Made by a program: the position numbers and the translations under genes
Notes under the pieces: generated by a model
Seen by the model: only the letters and a program-made list of their open reading frames with translations
The model's database searches: none
What the model was told of the DNA's origin: nothing
Shown: positions 42,128 to 49,250 of the stretch, piece after piece
Position numbering within the stretch: the first letter of the stretch is position 1
Layout of the letters: each line of letters starts with the position of its first letter
IMG/VR virus record: IMGVR_UViG_3300042691_042324
Location: 1 to 51,362 of that record
DNA from: a virus
DNA: 51,362 nt
Direction: 5' to 3' (one strand)

Positions 42128-43112
42128 CTTGATTCACCTCTTGAGCAGTGTGTGTCTCACCGTACTGTGTCACGCATCTATTTTGAAAAACAGGATTTGA
42201 ACCAAGTTCCAAACCTGGTGTTGGTTTTGACCAAATTGAGTATTCTGATTTGCAATAAAGCTCGTAGTCGTCGTAGATGTTGTCAAACCAAACAGGCTCA
42301 CACCACTGTATGCTTGCGTCTTTCTCTTTAATCCTTATGTTTGCCGCATTATCGGTTCCACCTTGGCCAAAGAACGAAAGATATGCGTACCTAGTCCCAC
42401 CCTCCATCTTTGTCACTCCATGTGCGCAAATGTAGTTTGTTGGAAACATGATGATGTCTCCTTTTCTGGGCCTGTAGTCAATACCTAGATACGCAAATTT
42501 AAGGTGACCACCAGCGAAGTTGGTTCCATCAAGCTCATCTTGACTGTCAACACAATCATTAAAATATGCCAAAGCCCCAGCTGTCTGCCTGAGAGCCACC
42601 TGCCCACGTGGCATGTATCTGATGCCTTGGGTTACCTTGTAGTTAGTGTCGTTGTCTTGGTGCCATCCGAGTATCCCGCCACCCTCGTATCTGAGGATGT
42701 GGCCTCTGGTTTTCCACCATAGGCTCCCAACGATTAACGGGAACATGTCTGTATAGCGAATTAGACACTTGTAGATGGCGTCCTCGAGGCCTGTGAAGTA
42801 TTTGACCACATCTGGGCTTGTCGCCTCTGTAACGGGCTCCAGAAGCCTTACAGGGGCGTTTGGGACGTCTTCTAGGCGATACCTGAAGCCGTCCTCGTTT
42901 ATCCCGTACTCAACCCCTTCTTCGTCGGTAACATAAGACCACCGACTCTTATGCGCCTCGGCAGCGCATTCATCAATATGCCTCAAAATTGACTCTTCGA
43001 CATTGAAGGCATTTCTAAAAACGACTATTCCGCTTCCAAGGTCGTCAACAATTAATTGACTGATTTCCAGAAGCTCGTTCGCGCCAATCTGTGGGGTTGA
43101 TGGCATTTTCAT
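42114..43112 (-). CDS. 2OG-Fe(II) oxygenase, long family, copy 5
   Basis: 332 residues. LGSGIVVFRNAF, MFPLIVGSLWWKTRGHILRY, H151-Q-D153-ND, ALAYFNDCVDSQDELDGTNF, AGGHLKFAYLGIDYRPRKG, distal H231 and R241. Higher GC and fewer AT-rich codons than copies 1-3, though its closest relative is copy 4 next door. Preceded by the GPx-like gene with two bases between. Fe(II), 2OG and oxygen are required; product unknown. Confidence 0.84.
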   Translation of the reverse strand: MKMPSTPQIGANELLEISQLIVDDLGSGIVVFRNAFNVEESILRHIDECAAEAHKSRWSYVTDEEGVEYGINEDGFRYRLEDVPNAPVRLLEPVTEATSPDVVKYFTGLEDAIYKCLIRYTDMFPLIVGSLWWKTRGHILRYEGGGILGWHQDNDTNYKVTQGIRYMPRGQVALRQTAGALAYFNDCVDSQDELDGTNFAGGHLKFAYLGIDYRPRKGDIIMFPTNYICAHGVTKMEGGTRYAYLSFFGQGGTDNAANIRIKEKDASIQWCEPVWFDNIYDDYELYCKSEYSIWSKPTPGLELGSNPVFQNRCVTQYGETHTAQEVNQVETI

Positions 43113-43114
43113 AG

Positions 43115-43738
43115 TTAACCTACAAGAAATTTTACTGCCTCAACAACGGTCCACGACGAACCAGCAGCAAGTGGCTTATCAGCCAACGGAAGGTCAGCCC
43201 AATTGAATCTTCCAACCTGTTGCCCCTCTCTACTCACCATGAACTTTTCATAGTTATGCGGTATGCGCATGATTGCTTGGCCGGCAAGATTCTGTCCAGC
43301 AGCAGCTCTGTCTGAACCATCTGCTTTATTATCGTCAAAAGCCCGAATGAGGTCACCCTTAAGAAAACTCCAAATCTGGTGCTCGTTTGGGCCATTGACT
43401 TCAACTTTTTCAGTAATTGGGAAAGTCACAAAGGGATACACCTCAGAAATAAACTGTGCAATATCAGCACTTTCAGCTGGTTCCATCTCGCCGAATTGAT
43501 TGCATGGAAAAGCAACAACACTAAACCCCTTGTCGGCAAACATCTCATGAAGTTGCTGTAGTTCCCACAACTGTTTTGCAGCTCGCGCATACGACCAAAC
43601 CGGACTACATTTTGGAGAATATCCAGTCTTTGTAACAATATTGGTAAAAAGACAAACTTTTCCGCGCACAGAATCCATTACATCAAAGGTGCCATCAACT
43701 GATTTAATTGGCATATCAAAAACAGATTTAACGCTCAT
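43115..43738 (-). CDS. Glutathione-peroxidase-like protein lacking the peroxidatic Cys
   Basis: 207 residues. FDMPIKSVDGTFDVMDSVRG, GKVCLFTNIVTKTGYSPKCS, GFSVVAFPCNQFGEMEPAES, WSFLKG and NYEKFMVSREGQQVGRFNW cover the whole GPx domain. At the catalytic position the family has NVAS-x-C-G (or selenocysteine); here it is N-I-V-T-K-T38-G, with C44 six residues later. PCNQF (C79, N80, Q81) and the Trp region are intact. A 15-residue insertion separates the first helix (SPVWSYARAAKQLWELQQL). Without the active Cys it may use C44/C79 or be non-catalytic. Coupled to the 43735 gene by ATGA. Confidence 0.8.
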   Translation of the reverse strand: MSVKSVFDMPIKSVDGTFDVMDSVRGKVCLFTNIVTKTGYSPKCSPVWSYARAAKQLWELQQLHEMFADKGFSVVAFPCNQFGEMEPAESADIAQFISEVYPFVTFPITEKVEVNGPNEHQIWSFLKGDLIRAFDDNKADGSDRAAAGQNLAGQAIMRIPHNYEKFMVSREGQQVGRFNWADLPLADKPLAAGSSWTVVEAVKFLVG

Positions 43739-44034
43739 ATCTTAACCCCGTTGAGTTCAATCTTTGCATACTTACCAATTTCTGCAAACCCAGTCATGGA
43801 CTTTCCCATAGACTCAAACTGGCAGAAGAAATCAACACTCATCGGAATATCGGTGCGGCCACAAATCTTCACATTGATTGATGTGTCAGAACTAGTTATT
43901 AAAGCATCAGAGAATTCAATGAAACCTCTGTCGTGGGATATGGACCCAGAACCATCGCTATTTAATCGTATATTGTAAGTTTCTTTTCCCAATGGTGATT
44001 TAGCGGTTACAAACCATGTCCCTATTAGCTCCAT
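43735..44034 (-). CDS. Small lipocalin-like beta-barrel domain protein
   Basis: 99 residues. GTWFVTAKSPLGKETYNIRL, then NSDGSGSISHDRGFIEFSD, INVKICGR, FFCQFESMGKSMTGFAEIG follow a repeat of strands known from small bacterial proteins of the form GTW..T..SPLG...L.L..DG.G.......F.D..........G......G.A. No signal peptide, so cytoplasmic. The ATG is six bases after TGCTAGCAT with no ribosome site, hence leaderless. First gene of the transcript including the GPx-like gene and oxygenase copies 5 and 4. Possibly a lipophilic ligand binder. Confidence 0.6.
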   Translation of the reverse strand: MELIGTWFVTAKSPLGKETYNIRLNSDGSGSISHDRGFIEFSDALITSSDTSINVKICGRTDIPMSVDFFCQFESMGKSMTGFAEIGKYAKIELNGVKI

Positions 44035-44040
44035 GCCAAG

Positions 44041-44049
44041 ATGCTAGCA
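44041..44049 (-). promoter_or_regulatory. Extended -10 leaderless promoter TGCTAGCAT
   Basis: TGC plus TAGCAT on the minus strand, then CTTGGC, then ATG at 44034. Identical nonamer to the cfa promoter. Confidence 0.68.
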
Positions 44050-44097
44050 CTGGCTATAGGCTTTTAAAGCACAATCTTTCAACGCAATTTGCAGATA

Positions 44098-45048
44098 CTA
44101 AACAGATTCTACGTAGTTTTTTGGTGCATTCAACACCTTCGCCGTTCTGTCTCTGAAGTTTAAACCAGAGAATTCTTCGTACTCATCCAAAGTGCGTTCA
44201 GCTCCTAGAGCGCCTTCACCGATAACACGGTTAATAAGTATTGCCTTGTATTCAGCTTTAGATTCAGCGTCTAAAATCTCCCATTCTTTTGAAAAATCAG
44301 TCCACACATGGTGTCGTCTAGTCTTTTCAAAAGATTTCCCACCTATATACAAATGACCAACCACAGGCGTCAGTGGGACAACTGGAGTAAACCCATGAGT
44401 AAAAGCTCTTGCCGCAATTAAAGGCTCCTCCCCCCAAAAAGCAATTTTTTTATTTGGTTTAATTCTACTAAAATTACCATAAGTGAATATAAAACCACCA
44501 GAAACTGATGGTGTAAAAACGCAGTTTTCTCGAGCAGTTACTGCAGTCTGACTAGGGATTAATGTATTTTCAAATTTTTCTATATCCTCAAAAAAAGATA
44601 TTTCGGTTATATGTTCTAAGCCGTTTTTGAAAATTACATTCCCATTCTCGTCGTATGAATACTCTGCTGGATACATTGTGATGATTGGTTTATTTATGCC
44701 AAAAGCTGTGATTTTTTCTAAATCTGTTATTAATATCGCATCCCAGTTTTTCACAAATCGCATATGTGAATCAATTTGTAGATAATAGTCTTCGCCATTA
44801 TAAAATTCATTAGCTATATATCTGGATTTTTGTAGACCTATATTTTTGGGCGCAATGCTTTCCGCATAGTTTACTGTTACCCAAAATGGATAATTTATGT
44901 CTACATTTGTTTCCCCGCTGAATAAAACACAATTATGTATGCCGAAAGATAGTTTTATAAATCCACTCGCATTTTCAACCATGTTTCTAACAGTATTGTT
45001 CAGCTCATGGTCCCTGTATGCTGGTATTTGTATAAATATTGATTTCAT
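44098..45048 (-). CDS. GlcNAc-transferase-type glycosyltransferase (GT-A)
   Basis: 316 residues. KSIFIQIPAYRDHELNNTVR, YYLQIDSHMRFVKNWDAILI (D-x-H replacing D-x-D), FTPSVSGGFIFTYGNFSRI and FWGEEPLIAARAFTHGF match the Skp1-hydroxyproline GlcNAc-transferase family (PF11397-like). In Dictyostelium this enzyme attaches GlcNAc to hydroxyproline made by a P4H, which is suggestive beside many P4H-like genes. Start at the ATG after GGGAATAAA, giving a two-base gap... relative to the upstream stop; a longer start overlaps the radical SAM gene. Acceptor is unproven. Confidence 0.78.
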   Translation of the reverse strand: MKSIFIQIPAYRDHELNNTVRNMVENASGFIKLSFGIHNCVLFSGETNVDINYPFWVTVNYAESIAPKNIGLQKSRYIANEFYNGEDYYLQIDSHMRFVKNWDAILITDLEKITAFGINKPIITMYPAEYSYDENGNVIFKNGLEHITEISFFEDIEKFENTLIPSQTAVTARENCVFTPSVSGGFIFTYGNFSRIKPNKKIAFWGEEPLIAARAFTHGFTPVVPLTPVVGHLYIGGKSFEKTRRHHVWTDFSKEWEILDAESKAEYKAILINRVIGEGALGAERTLDEYEEFSGLNFRDRTAKVLNAPKNYVESV

Positions 45049-45049
45049 T

Positions 45050-46066
45050 TTATTCCCACACGGCACTTGCACATGATGTACATATTGACTCTAGTGCCCG
45101 TTCTATCATGGAGATGTGAAAATCGCTATGCCAAATATCGTTCAGGCTATTTTCATTAAGTGAGCCAAATGTATAATCAAATTCAAAATCGTTACAACAA
45201 AGAAAAGCATCGCCGAGCGCATTCACATGCAGCCAACCATATATACGCCCAGTTTTTCCATTTGAACAACCAACAACTTTATTCTTATTACCCTTGAGCC
45301 TTGCTATTGCTTTAGAGTTGTTAATTACTTTATGTTCAGCAAGTATTGATGCTCTATCAACAAGAGACTCAACTGAAAATATGTTTAACCCAGGAAAAAG
45401 CGATTGCGCTAATTTGATTTGTTGTTGCGATTCGCCTGTTATGGGGTTTAAATCAATATTCGGAGCATTCTCCATCATCTCCATCCATCCACCGTTTTGC
45501 TCTTGGTGTGTAGATGTTGGGATATTCACACCAATCGAAAGATTTCCGCTTTCCATTAGTTCTGGGAATGATTTCATAGTTCGCAAGACATTTTCAGCAA
45601 GATAGGAAAACGAATACCTTGTAATGCCAGACCTTTCTTGCCATAGGCCATCTTCAAAAGCTGGGATATTCAAATTAATACCAGTTACTACGTCTTTGTA
45701 CTTTTGTAAGATTTCAACTTTTTCTTCAGTTAGATTTACCCCGTTTGACAGCACCATAGTCTTGAAGCCATAACACCTAGCCAAAAGAAGCATCTCTTCT
45801 AGGTATTTGTAAAGTAGTATTTCATTGTAGTGGGCAGTGTAGAAATGCCAAAAGTTATTGTCAACAACTCCATTTGGTTTATTTTTTTCTTTATGCAACT
45901 CGGATAAAATTTTATCCATCAGGTCCACTGGCATATGTTTTGCTGTATGTGATGGATTTTTCTGATACCTAACAGGGCAAAACCAGCATTTCGCATTACA
46001 GAAACCAAATGGGTCTATCTGGGCATCTGTTATCTTGAATTTTTTTAAATTGTCTGATATTGACAT
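45050..46066 (-). CDS. Radical SAM / SPASM domain enzyme
   Basis: 338 residues. C23-x3-C27-x2-C30 (FGFCNAKCWFCP) binds the SAM-cleaving 4Fe-4S cluster; ETM- and GxIxG-like strands (MVLSNGVNLT, GINLNIPAF) follow. The C-terminus has SPASM-type Cys (GCSNG, FLCCNDF, SICTSCA), for one auxiliary cluster, and the SPASM phrase FGSLNENSLNDIWHS. SPASM enzymes often modify peptides (sactipeptides, quinone cofactors) or sugars. No precursor peptide gene was seen beside it. It precedes the GlcNAc-type transferase by one base, so the two likely act together. Confidence 0.85.
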   Translation of the reverse strand: MSISDNLKKFKITDAQIDPFGFCNAKCWFCPVRYQKNPSHTAKHMPVDLMDKILSELHKEKNKPNGVVDNNFWHFYTAHYNEILLYKYLEEMLLLARCYGFKTMVLSNGVNLTEEKVEILQKYKDVVTGINLNIPAFEDGLWQERSGITRYSFSYLAENVLRTMKSFPELMESGNLSIGVNIPTSTHQEQNGGWMEMMENAPNIDLNPITGESQQQIKLAQSLFPGLNIFSVESLVDRASILAEHKVINNSKAIARLKGNKNKVVGCSNGKTGRIYGWLHVNALGDAFLCCNDFEFDYTFGSLNENSLNDIWHSDFHISMIERALESICTSCASAVWE

Positions 46067-46103
46067 ATTTAGCTCTTTTTGTATTAATTGAAGCGAAAAT
46101 TAA

Positions 46104-46694
46104 TTAAGACCACCAGTTAACAACTGAGTACTTTGTCCCTTCTAAGACTGGCATTGATGAGTGTGAGTATGGGGCGATAGATGGGAAAATGACAATATCA
46201 CCAGCTATTGGCGGATATTTGAATTTTATTTTGTCAAAATCCAAATCGCCCCCAACAAAATCATCATTGAGATATCCAACTGCAGAAACTTTTCGTGGTG
46301 TTTTTTCACTGTTATCTAAATGATGTATATAGTGTTCGCTGATTTCATATTTTAGAATTGAATAATATTTTGATTTGTCAATATCAACTTCAATATTAAA
46401 CCTGAATAAAAAATCAACCAAGCATTTAGTGAACGATTCGTGGAGAAAGTTATTGACATATCTTGTTGCAGAACAAAAAATATCTTCTCCTAGTGTTGGA
46501 AGAGCAAAATCACTGTTTGTTCTAACCGCGCTGACGCCTGTAGTGCCATCAGAATTCACCACAGAAGCTTTTTTCCACGAAAATTTAGTATTTAATTCAT
46601 TCCCTAAAACCGACTCAACTACATTGATTATTGACTGTGGATGCTTAATCGCACCTCTGTAAATTGCAACTCCATTGCAAATTAATGGTTGCAT
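46104..46694 (-). CDS. 2OG-Fe(II) oxygenase with Lys in the 2OG site
   Basis: 196 residues. H125-L-D127 (EHYIHHLDNSE), VGYLNDDFVGGDLDFDKIKF, AGDIVIFPSIAPYSH with H178 and K188 at the ten-residue spacing. As in the 29474 protein, Lys replaces Arg for 2-oxoglutarate, a feature of animal-type prolyl hydroxylases. The N-terminus starts ICNGVAIYRGAI, echoing the GGGVVVF start of the long family. Upstream TATAAA lies two bases before the ATG. Precedes the radical SAM gene by 37 bases on the same strand. Confidence 0.82.
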   Translation of the reverse strand: MQPLICNGVAIYRGAIKHPQSIINVVESVLGNELNTKFSWKKASVVNSDGTTGVSAVRTNSDFALPTLGEDIFCSATRYVNNFLHESFTKCLVDFLFRFNIEVDIDKSKYYSILKYEISEHYIHHLDNSEKTPRKVSAVGYLNDDFVGGDLDFDKIKFKYPPIAGDIVIFPSIAPYSHSSMPVLEGTKYSVVNWWS

Positions 46695-46724
46695 GGTTTA
46701 TAAAAAAGTTAACTTGGCGTGTTT

Positions 46725-46952
46725 TCACCACTTGCCTAGAGGGCATGTGGCTGACTGTACTTTGACTTTTAGCTTCATGAAACAACCACATTCTTTGCAT
46801 TGTTTTGTTGATTTAATCAACCTAGGACATTCTTCGCAAATCGCAAACCGTTGGGTTGCTTCTTCATCTGATGATTGTGCAATGTTTGGATTCAAAACGT
46901 CCCAAGGGCGAGCCGTACCCAATTTTGCTTTGTATTCTTTCCACGCACTCAC
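46725..46952 (-). CDS. Zinc-ribbon-like small protein
   Basis: 75 residues, GTG start one base after the upstream stop. Cys pairs C39-x2-C42 and C52-x2-C55, plus C57-free GCFMKLK and a final ATC70-PLGKW. The pattern ICEECPRLIK, KQCKECGCFMKLK, then SATCPLGKW resembles short zinc-ribbon proteins of T4-like aquatic phages with no known role. Likely binds one zinc; nucleic-acid or protein binding possible. Confidence 0.65.
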   Translation of the reverse strand: MSAWKEYKAKLGTARPWDVLNPNIAQSSDEEATQRFAICEECPRLIKSTKQCKECGCFMKLKVKVQSATCPLGKW

Positions 46953-46953
46953 G

Positions 46954-47175
46954 TTAAATGGCTCTCCTAAATTCGCCGTCTACGTACAACCAGTCACCGT
47001 CAACCTGTCCAACTAGCTCCTCTGGAATCAAAACTACTTGTGGTTGTGATGCAAGGGCTGCGCAGTGTGCTGGCATTGATGCTCGATGGAATGAGTGTGT
47101 TACAGCAACTTCACCATCAACTACAAATGCAAAATTATCAAATTCACTCGCATCAAATTCTTGTATATCGGACAT
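46954..47175 (-). CDS. Small fibre-cassette-associated protein (VVDGEVA family)
   Basis: 73 residues, paralogue of 16876-17121: FAFVVDGEVAVTHSFHRASM, AALASQPQVVLIPEE, GDWLYVDGEF. GGAGG (AGGAGG) lies five bases before the ATG, a strong ribosome site. It follows the Fn3/TTAAPA gene exactly as its paralogue follows the Fn3/PAPT gene, so it belongs to the same duplicated cassette. A fibre accessory role is inferred. Confidence 0.62.
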   Translation of the reverse strand: MSDIQEFDASEFDNFAFVVDGEVAVTHSFHRASMPAHCAALASQPQVVLIPEELVGQVDGDWLYVDGEFRRAI

Positions 47176-47202
47176 TTTTCCTCCTAGCTGGTTAGGTGTA
47201 TT

Positions 47203-47208
47203 AGTATA
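47203..47208 (-). promoter_or_regulatory. Candidate -10 box TATACT
   Basis: TATACT on the minus strand directly beside the stop of the Fn3/TTAAPA gene, about 27 bases before the ATG at 47175, with AGGAGG in the leader. Confidence 0.4.
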
Positions 47209-48150
47209 TTACGGGCATGATGGGCCTGAGCAATACGAGTATGGAGTGCAGCCAGCTTTTGTACAGGTATAGACTCGGCAGTTAGCGCTGGCCCCTGGTG
47301 GAAGCGGGCTACAAACCGCTCCAACAGTACAGGTGAAACCAGTACTGCAGTTAACTGGTGCGGCGGTCGTCGTAGCTGGTGCAGCAGTTGTCGCTGGTGC
47401 GGCGGTCGTCGCTGGTGCAGCAGTTGTCGCTGGTGCAGCAGTTGTCGCTGGTGCAGCAGTTGTCGCTGGTGCAGCGGTAGTCGTCGGAGCTGGAGTTGAA
47501 ACATTAGTTGTCTCTGCAATGAATATGGCGTCTGAATCCGCCCAACCAGTCTTTGTGATTTTTAGATAAGTCTCTCTATAAACATTCTCTCCAAGACCGA
47601 ACCAGCCATGGCAAGTACCGTTTTGGTCGCTTGGCGCATTGACGTTAAAGTTATAGTAAACATAGTTAAATGTACCGCCATCCTGCACGGGGGTGTAGTT
47701 GTTGTAGTACGTAAGGTCAAAGCACCAAGGGATTGAGCTTGTAGTTTCTGCAATATCCCCAATGATTGGCGTTGGAATTTTTCCGAATAGAGGCGTAACA
47801 GAATTAGATGCAGTCGAGTAGGTTCCGGTTCCAATGTTGTTTTTGCCAGCAACTCTGAATACATATGCCGTTCCATTGGTTAATCCGGTTACGGTGACTG
47901 ATGTGGCAGTTGAAACGGCATCAGAGAATGTTGTCCATGTTGAACCACTGTCGCTTGAAAACTGGATAACATAATCGTTTAGCGCAGGGCTTCCAACCAT
48001 AACTGGAGCTGTCCAACTAACCGAAGCAGTCGTGTTCCCGTATGTAGAGGGAAGGCTTGCAGTTACAGATGTTGGAGCGCCCGGAGCAAAGCCCATACGG
48101 AAGCCAAACTTACTAGTTGACCCACTTCCGATGCGGTTTAAAAACGGCAT
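47209..48150 (-). CDS. Fn3 tail protein with TTAAPA repeats and Cys-rich C-terminus
   Basis: 313 residues. One Fn3 domain (about 25-115: APTSVTASLPSTYGN, ASVSWTAPVMVG, VTGLTNGTAYVFRVAGKN), then the domain GKIPTPIIGDIAETTSSIP ... GTCHGWFGLGENVYRETY ... IAETTN shared with 15777-16823. Residues about 219-264 are TTAAPA repeats, a mucin-like O-glycosylation-prone linker, followed by about 48 residues with eight Cys. Starts six bases after the 48157 fibre gene stop. Likely a secreted-domain-like fibre tip; in the cytosol of the host the Cys would be reduced until lysis. Confidence 0.72.
   Translation of the reverse strand: MPFLNRIGSGSTSKFGFRMGFAPGAPTSVTASLPSTYGNTTASVSWTAPVMVGSPALNDYVIQFSSDSGSTWTTFSDAVSTATSVTVTGLTNGTAYVFRVAGKNNIGTGTYSTASNSVTPLFGKIPTPIIGDIAETTSSIPWCFDLTYYNNYTPVQDGGTFNYVYYNFNVNAPSDQNGTCHGWFGLGENVYRETYLKITKTGWADSDAIFIAETTNVSTPAPTTTAAPATTAAPATTAAPATTAAPATTAAPATTAAPATTTAAPVNCSTGFTCTVGAVCSPLPPGASANCRVYTCTKAGCTPYSYCSGPSCP
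47357..47492 (-). repeat. 18-base tandem repeat encoding TTAAPA
   Basis: About seven units of roughly 18 bases (plus strand GCAGCAGTTGTCGCTGGT-like), several identical. Nearly perfect, so likely a recent expansion and length-variable between relatives. Confidence 0.75.
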
Positions 48151-48156
48151 GGCTCA

Positions 48157-49176
48157 TTACGCAAATCTTGTTTGGCTTGCAAGAACAGTAAATACTCCAT
48201 CAGCTGTTTTTATTACAGACAGTGTGTACGCGTCGATTGAGCTTGCGTTTCCGGTTGTTGGCGCTGTTCCACCCATCCATTTCGGTGTTACAGCCGAACC
48301 ATCAACTTGGAATACTGTTGGTCTTCTTTGTGTGGTCCCAATCGTTGCAAGCATTGTTACCGTGGCAATCTGACCGATGGACAATGTGCTATTAAGCGTT
48401 GCGCTTGACGTTCCTCGAATGTTGATAGTCCAATCAGCGGAAGCGTTGCCAGTGTAGTAAACGGTCGGATTTGTACTGAAATCAATGTTAATTGTCCCTG
48501 TAGCTGAAGCTGAGACTATATTTGCTACTTCTATTACAGTCGTAATATCTACAGCCGAAAGCGTTGCCTTGTTGGCTATAAAATTACCTGAAGCGTCTCG
48601 AGCAACTATCGCAGATGCTGTATTTGCATCAGTCGCTGTTGTTGCAGAGTTGAGGACTTTTCCTGCTGTTGAAATTGTTGCAAGTTTTGTATCAACTATT
48701 CCGGCAGATGAGTTTATATCTTCATTGACTATTGTTCCATTAGCTATTTTTGCGCTAGTTACTGCACCGTCTTCAATTTCTGCTGTTTGTACTTCTGCGC
48801 TTCCGCCAGTAAGAACCCACGAGTCAGTTCCACGCTTTATTAGCGTTGCTCTAGTCCACTGGCTTGAAAGTGTTGTTATGTCGCCTTCTGCGTTGAGCGT
48901 CACGCCAGAGTCACCAACAATGCTTAATGAACCAACAGATGTGAGCAAAATGTCAACTCTGTCACCAATTTCAAAAGGGGCCGCAGCGTTTGTTGGTATG
49001 GTTAATGTGACTGAACCAGTGTTTTCAAATTCAACAAGTTTTCCCCTGTCTGAAAATATTAATGTGTACGTGGTTCCAGGTTGTACGTTGCGCGTGAAGT
49101 TAAAGTCGCTCGCTTGGAGCGTGTTCATTTGAGCTGCTGTAAGCGTTTGCCCAGCTGTAAATGTTTGAATTGTCAT
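48157..49176 (-). CDS. Tail fibre protein
   Basis: 339 residues. TAGQTLTAAQMNTLQASDFN at the N-terminus is a common fibre start. The cap-like domain (NVQPGTTYTLIFSDRGKLVE to SWVLTGG) lies at about 28-130, near the N-terminus rather than the C-terminus as in 12505 and 24152. Then a IEDGAVTSAKIANGTIVNED segment shared with the 24152 fibre, and a C-terminal domain (WTINIRGTSSATLNSTLSIG, VFQVDGSAVTPKWMGG) resembling fibre tips. AAAGAG is upstream of the ATG and TATAAT further up. Confidence 0.75.
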   Translation of the reverse strand: MTIQTFTAGQTLTAAQMNTLQASDFNFTRNVQPGTTYTLIFSDRGKLVEFENTGSVTLTIPTNAAAPFEIGDRVDILLTSVGSLSIVGDSGVTLNAEGDITTLSSQWTRATLIKRGTDSWVLTGGSAEVQTAEIEDGAVTSAKIANGTIVNEDINSSAGIVDTKLATISTAGKVLNSATTATDANTASAIVARDASGNFIANKATLSAVDITTVIEVANIVSASATGTINIDFSTNPTVYYTGNASADWTINIRGTSSATLNSTLSIGQIATVTMLATIGTTQRRPTVFQVDGSAVTPKWMGGTAPTTGNASSIDAYTLSVIKTADGVFTVLASQTRFA

Positions 49177-49210
49177 AATAACTCTTTACTTTGTAAGCAG
49201 ACCCTATAAG

Positions 49211-49216
49211 ATTATA
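49211..49216 (-). promoter_or_regulatory. Candidate -10 box TATAAT
   Basis: TATAAT on the minus strand, with a leader of about 28 bases before the ATG at 49176. A TTGACA further upstream is 28 bases away, too far for a classical pair. Confidence 0.45.
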
Positions 49217-49250
49217 CCTAATGCCATAACCGCTAATTGAAGTATGTCAA

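Noticed and set aside
48485-49132. A 215-codon plus-strand open frame opposite the 48157 fibre gene
   Set aside because: Antisense to a well-supported fibre gene with shared domains; composition mirrors the Ala/Thr/Val-rich fibre and no homology motif is seen.
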